This document shows positions 1-9,148 of a DNA stretch of 64,000 bases, piece after piece (the first letter of the stretch is position 1; every line of letters starts with the position of its first letter). Under the pieces are notes generated by a model. The model saw nothing but the letters and a program-made list of their open reading frames with translations, did not search any database and was not told where the DNA came from. Location: contig JABJCP010000033.1 in assembly GCA_018668595.1 (NCBI GenBank), positions 1 to 64,000 on the forward strand, in the 5' to 3' direction. The position numbers and the translations under genes were made by a program. Origin of the DNA: Candidatus Woesearchaeota archaeon (GTDB lineage Archaea > Nanobdellota > Nanobdellia > Woesearchaeales > UBA11576).

Positions 1-164
1 AATAAATAAAAAATAAATAATAACTATTCAAAATAATAGAATATAAACTAATCAAAGTACAAAATAATAGAATACCAAATAAAACATAAATAGAATATAA
101 TACAAAATAAGAGATAATACACTACAATATAAATACACGATAATATAATAAAGGTATTTGATTA

Positions 165-2846
165 ATGAATGAAACTCTAAAAGAAAAAAAAACAGGAGAA
201 CCAGAGCAAAAACCTGATTGGTATTTATTATCTCCTAAAGATATTTTTTCTAAATTGACTAGTTCTCCTAAAGGATTAAGCAGTGCAGATGCAACAAAAC
301 GTCTTGAAGAATTTGGACATAACGAACTTGCACAAGGAAAACAGGAAACTTGGTTTGACCTTATTTTAGCTCAATTCAAATCACCTATTGTTTGGATTCT
401 TATTGGTGCTATCATTATTTCATTAATTGTACGAGAGTATGTTGATGCAACAGTTATAATTATTATTTTAATTCTTAATGCAGTTTTGGGTTTTATTCAG
501 GAATTTAAGGCTGAAAAATCAATTCAAGCTCTAAAAAAGATGACAAGTCTTAAGGCAACGGTTCTTAGAGATGGTAGACATATAAAAATCGATGCCAAAG
601 ATTTGGTTCCTGGAGATATTTTAATTCTTGAAACTGGTGAAAAAGTTCCTGCAGATTGTCGTTTGATAGAAGTTGTTGGTCTTCAAATTCAAGAATCTGC
701 TTTGACTGGAGAATCTGTTCCTGTAAATAAACGTCTTGATGAACTTACAAAAAAAGTTACTATTGGCGATCGTAAAAATATGATTTATTCGGGAACAATT
801 ATTACAGGCGGAAGAGGTATAGCAATTGTTTGTGAAACCGCAATGAATACTGAAATTGGAAAAATTGCTCATATGATTCAAACTGCTGAAAAAAAATTAA
901 CTCCTCTTCAAAAAAAGCTTGAAAAATTAGGTAGGTTTTTAGGAATTTTAGTTGTTATAATCGCAATCATTACATTTATTGCGGGTATGATGAAAGGCGG
1001 TAGTACTATTGAAATGCTATTGGCAGCAATTTCTTTAGCAGTTGCTGCAATTCCTGAAGGGTTACCTGCAGTTGTTACTATTTCTTTAGCATTAGGTGTT
1101 CAAAGAATGATTAAACGTAATGCTCTAATGCGTCATCTCCCTAGCGTCGAGACTCTTGGTGCAACTACTGTTATTTGTAGTGATAAAACAGGAACCTTAA
1201 CTCATAATCAAATGACTGTAAAAAGAATTTTTTATGAAAACAAAGATATTTCTGTTTCTGGAGAGGGTTACAAATCAGATGGTGAATTTTCTGTTAAAAA
1301 AGAAAATCTTAAACTAATTCTTACTATTGGCGCACTTACTAATGATGCTAAACTTGATCGTCAAAAGTGGGAAGTAATGGGTGATCCAACAGAAGGTTGT
1401 TTGCTAACAAGTGCACTTAAAGGTAATCTTGATTATGAAGAACTTAATAAAAAATATCCTCGTGTTGATGAAATTCAATTTACTAGTGAAAGAAAGTGCA
1501 TGACTACTGTTCACAAAACAGACAAAGCAAACAAAAGAGTTGTGTATACTAAAGGTGCTGTTGATGTTATTCTTAACAAATGTGAATTTGTTTGGTTAAA
1601 TGGTCAACGCCAAAGAATGAATAGAGATATGAAAAAAATGCTTTTAGAAAAAAATGATGAATACTCTTCTCAAGCATTAAGAGTTCTTGGTTTTGCATTT
1701 AAAGAAATATCAAATAAAACTAAAAAAGAAGATTATGAAAAACAATTAATTTTTGTTGGAATGCAGTGTATGATTGATCCTCCAAGAAGAGAAGTTAAGG
1801 ATGCTATTGTAAAATGTAAAACTGCAGGTATTAAAGTTGTTATGATTACAGGAGATTACCTTAAGACTGCTGTAGCTATTGGCCGTGACCTGGGTATTGA
1901 AGGCAGGGCGATGATGGGCTCTGAATTAGATGATATGAGTGATAAAGAAATTGAAGCAATAGTAAGAGACATTGGAATTTATGCACGAGTAAATCCTGAA
2001 CATAAATTAAAAATTGTTACTGCATTAAAAAACAATGGTCATGTTGTTGCTATGACTGGTGATGGAGTTAATGATGCACCTGCTCTAAAAAAAGCAGATA
2101 TTGGTATTGCCATGGGTATTGCAGGAACTGATGTTGCAAAAGAAGCTAGTGAAATGATCCTTACTGACGACAATTTCGCATCTATTGTTAGTGCTATTGA
2201 AGAAGGAAGAAATATTTTTGATAATATAAGAAAATTTGTTGAATATCTTCTTTCATGTAATCTTGGAGAAGTTCTTACTATTTTTGTAGCAATTATTCTG
2301 GGATTTCCACTCCCATTAATTGCTCTTCAAATTTTATGGGTTAATCTCACAACAGATGGACTTCCCGCTCTCGCATTAGGAGTCGATCCACCAAGTCCTA
2401 ATATCATGAAGAGAAAACCTAAAAAAGTTGAGTCTGGTATTCTTGATCGCCACAGAATTGTGTTTATGTTTTTTGTAGGAATTATTATGATGCTTGGAAC
2501 ACTTGCACTGTTTTACAAATATGATCCTATCAATAATCTTATGTATGCTCAGACTGTTGCATTTTGTACGCTTATGATGTTTCAAATGTTCAATGTATTT
2601 AATGCAAAAGCAGAGTCTAATTCACTTTTCAAAGAAGGAATATTTTCAAATCCAAAACTATGGTATGCAGTAGGATCATCAATCATATTTCAACTCATTG
2701 TAATTTATACTCCCCTCAGCGTGTTCTTTAAAACAGTTCCACTAACATTAATTGATTGGGGCTGGATAATAGCAGTTAGCTCATCAGTATTAATTCTTGG
2801 AGAACTAGTTAAGTTCATGTGGAAAGTCACAGGACATGATGATTAA
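165..2846 (+). CDS. Cation-transporting P-type ATPase (SERCA/Ca2+-type)
   Basis: 893-aa ORF with CSDKTGTLT phosphorylation motif, TGES, MTGDGVNDAPALKKADIGIAMG and PEGLPAVVTISLALG in TM4. Confidence 0.95.
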   Translation: MNETLKEKKTGEPEQKPDWYLLSPKDIFSKLTSSPKGLSSADATKRLEEFGHNELAQGKQETWFDLILAQFKSPIVWILIGAIIISLIVREYVDATVIIIILILNAVLGFIQEFKAEKSIQALKKMTSLKATVLRDGRHIKIDAKDLVPGDILILETGEKVPADCRLIEVVGLQIQESALTGESVPVNKRLDELTKKVTIGDRKNMIYSGTIITGGRGIAIVCETAMNTEIGKIAHMIQTAEKKLTPLQKKLEKLGRFLGILVVIIAIITFIAGMMKGGSTIEMLLAAISLAVAAIPEGLPAVVTISLALGVQRMIKRNALMRHLPSVETLGATTVICSDKTGTLTHNQMTVKRIFYENKDISVSGEGYKSDGEFSVKKENLKLILTIGALTNDAKLDRQKWEVMGDPTEGCLLTSALKGNLDYEELNKKYPRVDEIQFTSERKCMTTVHKTDKANKRVVYTKGAVDVILNKCEFVWLNGQRQRMNRDMKKMLLEKNDEYSSQALRVLGFAFKEISNKTKKEDYEKQLIFVGMQCMIDPPRREVKDAIVKCKTAGIKVVMITGDYLKTAVAIGRDLGIEGRAMMGSELDDMSDKEIEAIVRDIGIYARVNPEHKLKIVTALKNNGHVVAMTGDGVNDAPALKKADIGIAMGIAGTDVAKEASEMILTDDNFASIVSAIEEGRNIFDNIRKFVEYLLSCNLGEVLTIFVAIILGFPLPLIALQILWVNLTTDGLPALALGVDPPSPNIMKRKPKKVESGILDRHRIVFMFFVGIIMMLGTLALFYKYDPINNLMYAQTVAFCTLMMFQMFNVFNAKAESNSLFKEGIFSNPKLWYAVGSSIIFQLIVIYTPLSVFFKTVPLTLIDWGWIIAVSSSVLILGELVKFMWKVTGHDD

Positions 2847-2940
2847 ACATGAATTAAACAGTCTCAGCTCAAAGAAACAATCAAATCAGTAAAAACAACA
2901 GTAAACCTTTATATACAAAACCCTATTTTTCTAAGTTATT

Positions 2941-4779
2941 ATGTCGCTAGGTACACAAGATAAAATAAATAAAGAAGATCACTTAAAACCTTTTTTCCAA
3001 GAGTTAGTAGATATAATCAAGTTAGAAAAACCTTCAAAAGAAAAACTTGCAAATCTAAAAATCAAACTTTGCGCAAAACACAAAGTAAAAAAAATTCCTA
3101 CAGATATTGAAATTCTTCTCAATGCTCCTAATTCTGATTTTTCAAAAATAAAAAAATTAATTCAAACAAAACCGACTAGAACAATTAGTGGTGTTGCAAT
3201 TGTTGCAGTTATGACAAAACCTCATAAGTGTCCTCATGGTAAGTGTACAATTTGCCCAGGAGGAATTAAATCTACATTCGGAACTGTTCCTCAAAGCTAT
3301 ACAGGACACGAACCTGCAACAATGAGAGGTATTAGAAACAAATTTGAACCATACACTCAAGTGTTTAATCGTCTTGAACAATATATTGTATTAGGTCATG
3401 TCCCTGATAAAGTTGAATTAATTATAATGGGCGGAACTTTTATTTCAACAAATCAAAACTACAAATTAAACTACGTTACTGGTTGTTTTCAGGCAATGAA
3501 TGATTTCTCAAAATTATTTTTTTCTAAAGGAAAACTTAATATTAAAAAGTTCAAAGAATTTTTTGAATTACCTGGGCGAGTAGGTGATGAGAAAAGAACT
3601 AAATTAATTCATGCTAAAATTAACAAATTAATTGAAAAAACAAAACAAAAAAAGACAAAAAACAAAAAACAATTAAACAAAACAGAATTAAAAAAAGAAC
3701 TCATTCATGCTCAGAAAAATAATGAAAAAACAAAAATTCGTTGTGTAGGATTAACTATTGAAACTCGTCCAGATCAAGGTCGCGCTTCACACGGAAATGA
3801 AATGTTAGACCTTGGAACCACACGTGTTGAATTAGGCATCCAATCAGTATTTGATCATGTTCTTCAAAAAATTAATAGAGGTCATGATGTTAATGAGTCA
3901 ATAAAATCTATCCAAGAACTAAAGGATCTTGGTTTTAAACTTAACTTTCATTACATGCTTGGACTTCCAGGATCTAATCCAAAAAAAGATTTAGAGGGGT
4001 TAAATGAACTCTTCAAAAATCAAAACTTTCGTCCAGACATGCTTAAAATTTATCCTTGCATGGTAATGCCTGGAACAAAACTTGAAAAAGAATTGGAAAA
4101 TAATGAATACAAACCAATCTCTACAAAAACAGCTGCAGAAATTATTGCTAAATTTAAAAAATTTATTCCAACTTATTGCAGAATTATGCGTGTTCAAAGA
4201 GATATTCCTCCTCAGCTTGCAGTTGCAGGAGTTGATAGATCAAACTTACGTCAAATTGTAGATCAAGTTTGCAAAAAACAAAATATACGCTGTAGATGCA
4301 TTCGTTGCAGAGAGATTGGAAGAGCAAAAAAAGTAGAAAAAATAGAACTAATTGATCAAAAGTATAAAGCAAGCAATGGAACTGAATTTTTCATTTCTGC
4401 AGAAGATAAAAAAAATGATGTTATTGCAGGTTTTTGTCGTCTAAGATTTCCTTCAAAACAAGCATTTCACCCAAAACAAATTAGATCTGAAATTACAAAA
4501 GATTCTGCATTAATCAGAGAGCTTCATGTTTATGGAGAAGCAGAATCAATAAAACAAAACAAAGAAAAAAACAAAAAAATAAATAAATCAACACAAATAA
4601 ACGCAAAAACAGCAACACAACATAAAGGTCTTGGTAAAAAACTTTTAAATCACGCAGAGCAAATTGCAAAACAAAACAAAAAAAACAAAATAATAGTAAT
4701 TTCAGGCATTGGTGCACGAGAGTACTACAGAAAACTAGGATACAAAAAACAAGGACCTTACATGGTTAAAAATATATAA
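2941..4779 (+). CDS. elp3: Elp3-type tRNA U34 carboxymethyltransferase (radical SAM + GNAT)
   Basis: KPHKCPHGKCTICPGG cysteine cluster, MGGTF, TIETRPD, GLPG; C-terminal GNAT HKGLGKKLL and GAREYYRKLGY. Confidence 0.95.
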   Translation: MSLGTQDKINKEDHLKPFFQELVDIIKLEKPSKEKLANLKIKLCAKHKVKKIPTDIEILLNAPNSDFSKIKKLIQTKPTRTISGVAIVAVMTKPHKCPHGKCTICPGGIKSTFGTVPQSYTGHEPATMRGIRNKFEPYTQVFNRLEQYIVLGHVPDKVELIIMGGTFISTNQNYKLNYVTGCFQAMNDFSKLFFSKGKLNIKKFKEFFELPGRVGDEKRTKLIHAKINKLIEKTKQKKTKNKKQLNKTELKKELIHAQKNNEKTKIRCVGLTIETRPDQGRASHGNEMLDLGTTRVELGIQSVFDHVLQKINRGHDVNESIKSIQELKDLGFKLNFHYMLGLPGSNPKKDLEGLNELFKNQNFRPDMLKIYPCMVMPGTKLEKELENNEYKPISTKTAAEIIAKFKKFIPTYCRIMRVQRDIPPQLAVAGVDRSNLRQIVDQVCKKQNIRCRCIRCREIGRAKKVEKIELIDQKYKASNGTEFFISAEDKKNDVIAGFCRLRFPSKQAFHPKQIRSEITKDSALIRELHVYGEAESIKQNKEKNKKINKSTQINAKTATQHKGLGKKLLNHAEQIAKQNKKNKIIVISGIGAREYYRKLGYKKQGPYMVKNI

Positions 4780-4830
4780 ACAAAACAATTAAAAGAAAAA
4801 TAGTTGCCATAACTGTAAATTACTAAATCA

Positions 4831-5065
4831 GCACTACCTTGGCACAATAGTTAAAATGAGCTTGCGAATTTTAATGTTGTCAAAGTTTACTTTGATTAAA
4901 TCAACGACGAGTAAAACGAGGAGTTAATGTAAATCAGAAAACAAGCTGATCCATGCAAGCTTATTTTCGATATGTGAAATTCATACTTCAGCTTTGCAAA
5001 GCAAAGATGAAGGCTTGCGAATCTCGAAGAGATTTGAAAGAGAATTTCATAAATTGCCGTAGTGC
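4831..5065 (+). ncRNA. Structured intergenic element A (GATYYATGCA-loop family)
   Basis: Closing stem GCACTAC(ctt)GGCA 4831-4844 / TGCC-GTAGTGC 5055-5065; internal hairpins TTAAAAT/ATTTTAA, TCAAAG-TTTA-CTTTGA, AAGCT-GATCCATGCA-AGCTT (4943-4962), AATCTC-GAA-GAGATT. Confidence 0.6.
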
Positions 5066-5096
5066 TACAAAAAAAATAAAACAAACCAACAAAAAA

Positions 5097-6017
5097 ATGC
5101 AATCAATAATCCAAACCCTAATCCAAGAAATTAAAAAAAAGAAAACTCTATCCAAACTAGATGACAAAATAGTAGAAACTAAATTAAATACATTACTAAA
5201 TCAAAATCCTAAAACAAAAAAACTAATATCATCTGAAGAAAATTATGAAAAAATTAAAAAATCTAAACTCGTCAAAGAAATTATAAAACAAACAAGAAAT
5301 GATTTTAATATTATTTATGGTCAATTTCAATCAAAAGAACCAAAACATACAAATAAACTACTAGAACAATTAAAAAAAGAATTAAACTCTACAAATTTAA
5401 CTGAACAAAATATTTTAGAGCTTCACAATAATCTTTTAAAAACTCATCTCTCGACGAAAGAAAGAATTAAAGATCAAGAAAAAATCATTAAAGAAATTAT
5501 AGTTGAACTAAACAAAAATAAAACTCGTGAAACAGATTCTTTAAACATTCTTGATCTTGCTTGCGGGTTTAATCCTTTTTCAATTCCCTTCTGGTTAAAT
5601 ATTACAAAAATAAAAAAGATTTCCTACACTTGCAGTGATTTTACTAAACAAGATCAAGAAATAATAGAAAATTACTTTAAAATATTATCAAACAAATATA
5701 ATGAGTTAAAAGGTGAATCGATTCAATTGGATATTTCTAAACCAGACTCAGAAAATCATAAAATATTTTCCAAAAAATATGATTTTGCATTAATTTGGAA
5801 AACATTAGACCTCATCGACCACAAACAAGCGGAAAATTTTATAAACAAAATTGATTCTGACTTAATCATAATCAGTTTTTCGACAGTTACTGTCAAAAAC
5901 AGACGTATGAATGTTAAAAAACGTAGTTGGCTACATAAATTACTAAGAAGATTAAATTTAAAATATGAAATAAAAGAATACAGTAATGAATTATTTTATT
6001 TTATTGAAAAAAAATAA
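5097..6017 (+). CDS. 16S rRNA methyltransferase of the FmrO/Rmt/ArmA (m7G1405) family, putative
   Basis: HLSTKERI, ILDLACGFNPFSIPFWL, IWKTLDLIDHKQ, IISFSTVTVKNRRMN match the conserved blocks of the family. The track ORF starts at 4953 inside element A; ATG 5097 is the more likely start. Confidence 0.75.
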   Translation: MQSIIQTLIQEIKKKKTLSKLDDKIVETKLNTLLNQNPKTKKLISSEENYEKIKKSKLVKEIIKQTRNDFNIIYGQFQSKEPKHTNKLLEQLKKELNSTNLTEQNILELHNNLLKTHLSTKERIKDQEKIIKEIIVELNKNKTRETDSLNILDLACGFNPFSIPFWLNITKIKKISYTCSDFTKQDQEIIENYFKILSNKYNELKGESIQLDISKPDSENHKIFSKKYDFALIWKTLDLIDHKQAENFINKIDSDLIIISFSTVTVKNRRMNVKKRSWLHKLLRRLNLKYEIKEYSNELFYFIEKK

Positions 6018-6069
6018 AAAAATAATAGCTCCATTAAAAAAAATAAACCAACAAAATTAAAATAATAAA

Positions 6070-7014
6070 ATGACAAATCTAACCAAAAATCCAAATATAG
6101 AAAAACTCGAGTGGAAGCCAAAAATGGTAGAACGCTACTCTAAACTAACAGATTTTGATAAGTTCAAAGAATACAGCGAATATTATCTTACCAAATCTAT
6201 CAGAATTAATACTTTAAAAAAATCTATTGAAGAAGTAAAAAAAAGAATTGAAAAACAAGGTTTCAAACTTACTCAAGTTCCTTGGTGCAAAGAAGGTTTT
6301 TGGATTCAAGGTGAACGAACAGATATTGGCAATCTTTTAGAACATACTTTAGGTTATATTTATGTGCAAGAAGCAGCTTCAATGATTCCACCAGTAGTAC
6401 TAGATCCACAACCAGGAGATATTGTTCTTGATATGTGCGCGGCACCCGGTTCTAAAACAACCCAAATCGCAGCAATGATACAAAACAAAGGTTTTATTAT
6501 TGCAAATGAGATTGAATGGAAAAGAGGGATTTCTCTAGGTATTAATGTTCAGCGTTGTGGAATCCAAAATTATGTATTAACAAACATGAGAGGTCAAGAC
6601 ATCAAAGGGAGTTTTGATAAAATACTTATTGATGCTCCTTGTACAGCCACAGGAACTATACGAAAAAGTGCAACTTCTCTTCTTGAATGGAATCCTACCC
6701 GAGTAAAAAGGGTTGCAAAAATCCAAAGAGAATTACTAGAACATGGATTTAACCTACTAAAACCAGGAGGGATTTTGGTATATAGTACATGCACATTAGA
6801 ACCTGAAGAAAATGAAGGAGTAGTAGATTTCTTAATAAATAAATTCGAAAATGCAAAAGTAGAACCTATAGATCTAACAATAAACAGAACACCCGCAGTA
6901 ACTGAATTTGAAGGAGCAACTTACAGCGACGAGGTAAAAAAAACTTTAAGAATCTGGCCGCAAGATAATGATAGTGAAGGTTTTTTTGTTGCAAGAATAA
7001 AGAAAGAAGAATAA
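6070..7014 (+). CDS. NSUN/RsmB-type RNA cytosine-C5 methyltransferase
   Basis: DMCAAPGSKTTQIA, DAPCTATGT, YSTCTLEPEENE. Confidence 0.93.
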   Translation: MTNLTKNPNIEKLEWKPKMVERYSKLTDFDKFKEYSEYYLTKSIRINTLKKSIEEVKKRIEKQGFKLTQVPWCKEGFWIQGERTDIGNLLEHTLGYIYVQEAASMIPPVVLDPQPGDIVLDMCAAPGSKTTQIAAMIQNKGFIIANEIEWKRGISLGINVQRCGIQNYVLTNMRGQDIKGSFDKILIDAPCTATGTIRKSATSLLEWNPTRVKRVAKIQRELLEHGFNLLKPGGILVYSTCTLEPEENEGVVDFLINKFENAKVEPIDLTINRTPAVTEFEGATYSDEVKKTLRIWPQDNDSEGFFVARIKKEE

Positions 7015-7015
7015 A

Positions 7016-7195
7016 TATTACTGCCTTGGCATAGATATTTGAACACAGATTGTTCAATTGTTTCAAAGCTTGCTTTGATTTTGTCAACAATGAGTCAAGC
7101 GAATTGTTGATGTATTGCAAGAGCAAGTCCGATTTATGCAGGACTTGCGACGTGATGTCATACGCCATAGGCGATGATAAACTGCAGCAGTAATA
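7016..7195 (+). ncRNA. Structured intergenic element B (GATYYATGCA-loop family)
   Basis: Closing stem TATTACTGC 7016-7024 / GCAGTAATA 7187-7195; hairpins TTGAACA/TGTTCAA, TCAAAG-CTTG-CTTTGA, TCAACAAT/ATTGTTGA, GCAAGTCC-GATTTATGCA-GGACTTGC, CGCC-ATA-GGCG. Confidence 0.65.
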
Positions 7196-7231
7196 CAAGA
7201 AAAAATAAAAAAAATATAAAAAGAAAAAAAA

Positions 7232-7918
7232 ATGCAACCAAACATAACTCCTCTAAAAACCTCTGACGATTCAATTACTTTTCACAATTCTGACGTCGAT
7301 GAAACGTACCATTCTAAATCCGGAGCAATAGAAGAATCTTTAAAAAAATTCATCCAACCTTCAAATTTAAACAAACTACGACGCGCAGTTATTCTAGATT
7401 TTTGTTTTGGCATAGGTTACAATTCTGCATGTGCAATAGATAATTTCCAAGGTGATGAAATTGAAATTATTGCATTAGAAAATGATGAAAATATTCTCAA
7501 TAAAATACCTGATCTAAATCCTGATTTCAAAAACTTCAAAATAATTAAAGAATTGATAAAAAATAATGAAAACCGACAAATAAAAATTTTAAATACTCCT
7601 ATAAATCAAGACAATCGACCTGACATTCCTCTAAAAATTACATTAATTGTTGATGATGCAAAAAATACACTAAAAGATCTCCCTGATAATTTCTTCGACA
7701 TAATTTATTTCGATCCTTTTTCTCCAAAAAAATGTCCTGATCTTTGGACAGAAGATGTATTCAAAGAAATAGCAAGAGTTATGAAAAAAGGAGCAAATCT
7801 AACAACTTACAGCTGTGCATCCCAAGTTAGAAAAAACATGATTGCAGCAAACCTACTTCCAAAAGATGGTCCAATAGTTGGAAGACGTGCGCCCAGCACA
7901 ATTGCGATAAAAGAATAA
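7232..7918 (+). CDS. MnmC-like (DUF752) SAM-dependent methyltransferase
   Basis: YHSKSGAIEES, ILDFCFGIGYNS, DIIYFDPFSPKKCPDLWT, TYSCASQVRKNM, VGRRAPSTIA. Confidence 0.8.
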   Translation: MQPNITPLKTSDDSITFHNSDVDETYHSKSGAIEESLKKFIQPSNLNKLRRAVILDFCFGIGYNSACAIDNFQGDEIEIIALENDENILNKIPDLNPDFKNFKIIKELIKNNENRQIKILNTPINQDNRPDIPLKITLIVDDAKNTLKDLPDNFFDIIYFDPFSPKKCPDLWTEDVFKEIARVMKKGANLTTYSCASQVRKNMIAANLLPKDGPIVGRRAPSTIAIKE

Positions 7919-8015
7919 AAAAATAAACAAACTCATTCAATAATTCTCTAAACTTAATATATCTTTAAAGATTTATAAGATCTAAGTTATAACCCTCCAA
8001 GTCATATCTAATAGT

Positions 8016-8849
8016 ATGAACGCAGGAATTGATTTCGGAACTACATTCACAAAAGCTGTGTGGAAAGCAAAAGATAAAGATGAATACAGATTCTATTCTA
8101 CAGCAGAAAATCAATTAGAAGAAATTATAAATCAAATGAAAGCAGATGATATTACACAAATCTACGCTGCAGGAATTAATTATAAATGTGCAAAAAAACT
8201 AAAAAAAGAATTTAAAATTATTAAGAATGGCGAAGATAAAATTCAAAATGAGATTTGTCTTCAAGTAGATGGCGTAAGAAAACTACTTAATCTCAAAAAT
8301 AAAAATAAAACCCTAGATGAATTTCTCATTGTATCAATTGGTTCTGGAACATCATACACTCTTGTAAGGGAAAATAAAAAATTAAAATTCCCTTTTGGAA
8401 GCTGTATCGGAGGAGATTTTATTAAAGGGCTCAGCACCACATATGGATCAAATGATTATAATAAAATGCTAAAATTAGCAAATAAAGGAAAATCATTAGA
8501 TATAAAAATCAAAGACTTGTTACCTAATAAAAAATTTACATTTGAAGGAAATCTAATAATATCTTGCTTTGGAAAAGCAACAAATGAATCAAAACTGGAA
8601 GATATTTATCATAGCATTATAAACTGCGTAGCTGTTTCAACTATAAAAGATATTTTAGTTATGAATATGATTCCAAAATATGTTATTCCCAAGAATATTG
8701 TCTATATTGGATCGACAATTCCAAATAGTCCTCTAAAAAAATTGCTATCAAAATATACCCTATTTATAGGTAAAAAAGCTCATTTCCCAAAAAAGCCAGA
8801 ATATGCATTGGCAATGGGCGCATATCAACAAGCCCTTAAATATGAGTGA
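8016..8849 (+). CDS. Type II pantothenate kinase-like protein (ASKHA fold)
   Basis: GIDFGTTFTKAVW, VSIGSGTSYTLV, GSCIGGDFIKGLSTTYGSNDYNKMLKLANKG, VYIGSTIPN, ALAMGAYQQA. Confidence 0.75.
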   Translation: MNAGIDFGTTFTKAVWKAKDKDEYRFYSTAENQLEEIINQMKADDITQIYAAGINYKCAKKLKKEFKIIKNGEDKIQNEICLQVDGVRKLLNLKNKNKTLDEFLIVSIGSGTSYTLVRENKKLKFPFGSCIGGDFIKGLSTTYGSNDYNKMLKLANKGKSLDIKIKDLLPNKKFTFEGNLIISCFGKATNESKLEDIYHSIINCVAVSTIKDILVMNMIPKYVIPKNIVYIGSTIPNSPLKKLLSKYTLFIGKKAHFPKKPEYALAMGAYQQALKYE

Positions 8850-8947
8850 AAATCATATTAAAATCACAATAAACTTTTTAAACAACCACTTAATTCTACT
8901 AACCAATCAACTAAACAAACAACAATAAACAGCATCCTATTAACAAT

Positions 8948-9091
8948 GCCCCTGTAGTTTAGCCTGGTTGTCAAATAAGACTCTGACAAGGCAAATATGA
9001 CGTAAGATTGCGGATCTTATAACCCGGGTTCGAAACAAAATTTAAAAAAAACAAAAAAATTTTGAATTTTGCGTATTTCCCGGCAGGGGCG
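8948..9091 (+). tRNA. tRNA-Arg(GCG)-like gene with putative D-loop and T-loop introns
   Basis: Acceptor GCCCCTG 8948-8954 / CAGGGGC 9084-9090; anticodon stem TAAGA 9003-9007 / TCTTA 9015-9019 with loop TTGCGGA (GCG 9010-9012); T-stem CCGGG 9024-9028 / CCCGG 9079-9083. About 28 extra nt sit in the D-loop (containing TTGTCA...TGACAA) and about 43 extra nt in the T-loop (CAAAATTT...AAATTTTG). Confidence 0.7.
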
Positions 9092-9148
9092 TTTCTTTTA
9101 TTCTATATAAATTTTATAACTAAACTTTCTGGAATATTACGACCTATA

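Noticed and set aside
621-881. Antisense ORF inside the P-type ATPase (and similar ones at 2376, 3157, 4000, 4184, 4514)
   Set aside because: Lies opposite strongly conserved coding sequence; composition is low-complexity Phe/Asn/Cys typical of antisense AT-rich frames
6866-7237. Minus-strand 123-aa ORF
   Set aside because: Covers the 3' end of the NSUN gene and structured element B; hydrophobic low-complexity product
8961-9000. Reading the tRNA at 8948 as tRNA-Val(GAC) with loop CTGACAA
   Set aside because: The anticodon stem then has a C-A mismatch, whereas TAAGA/TCTTA around TTGCGGA is perfect and fits Arg(GCG)
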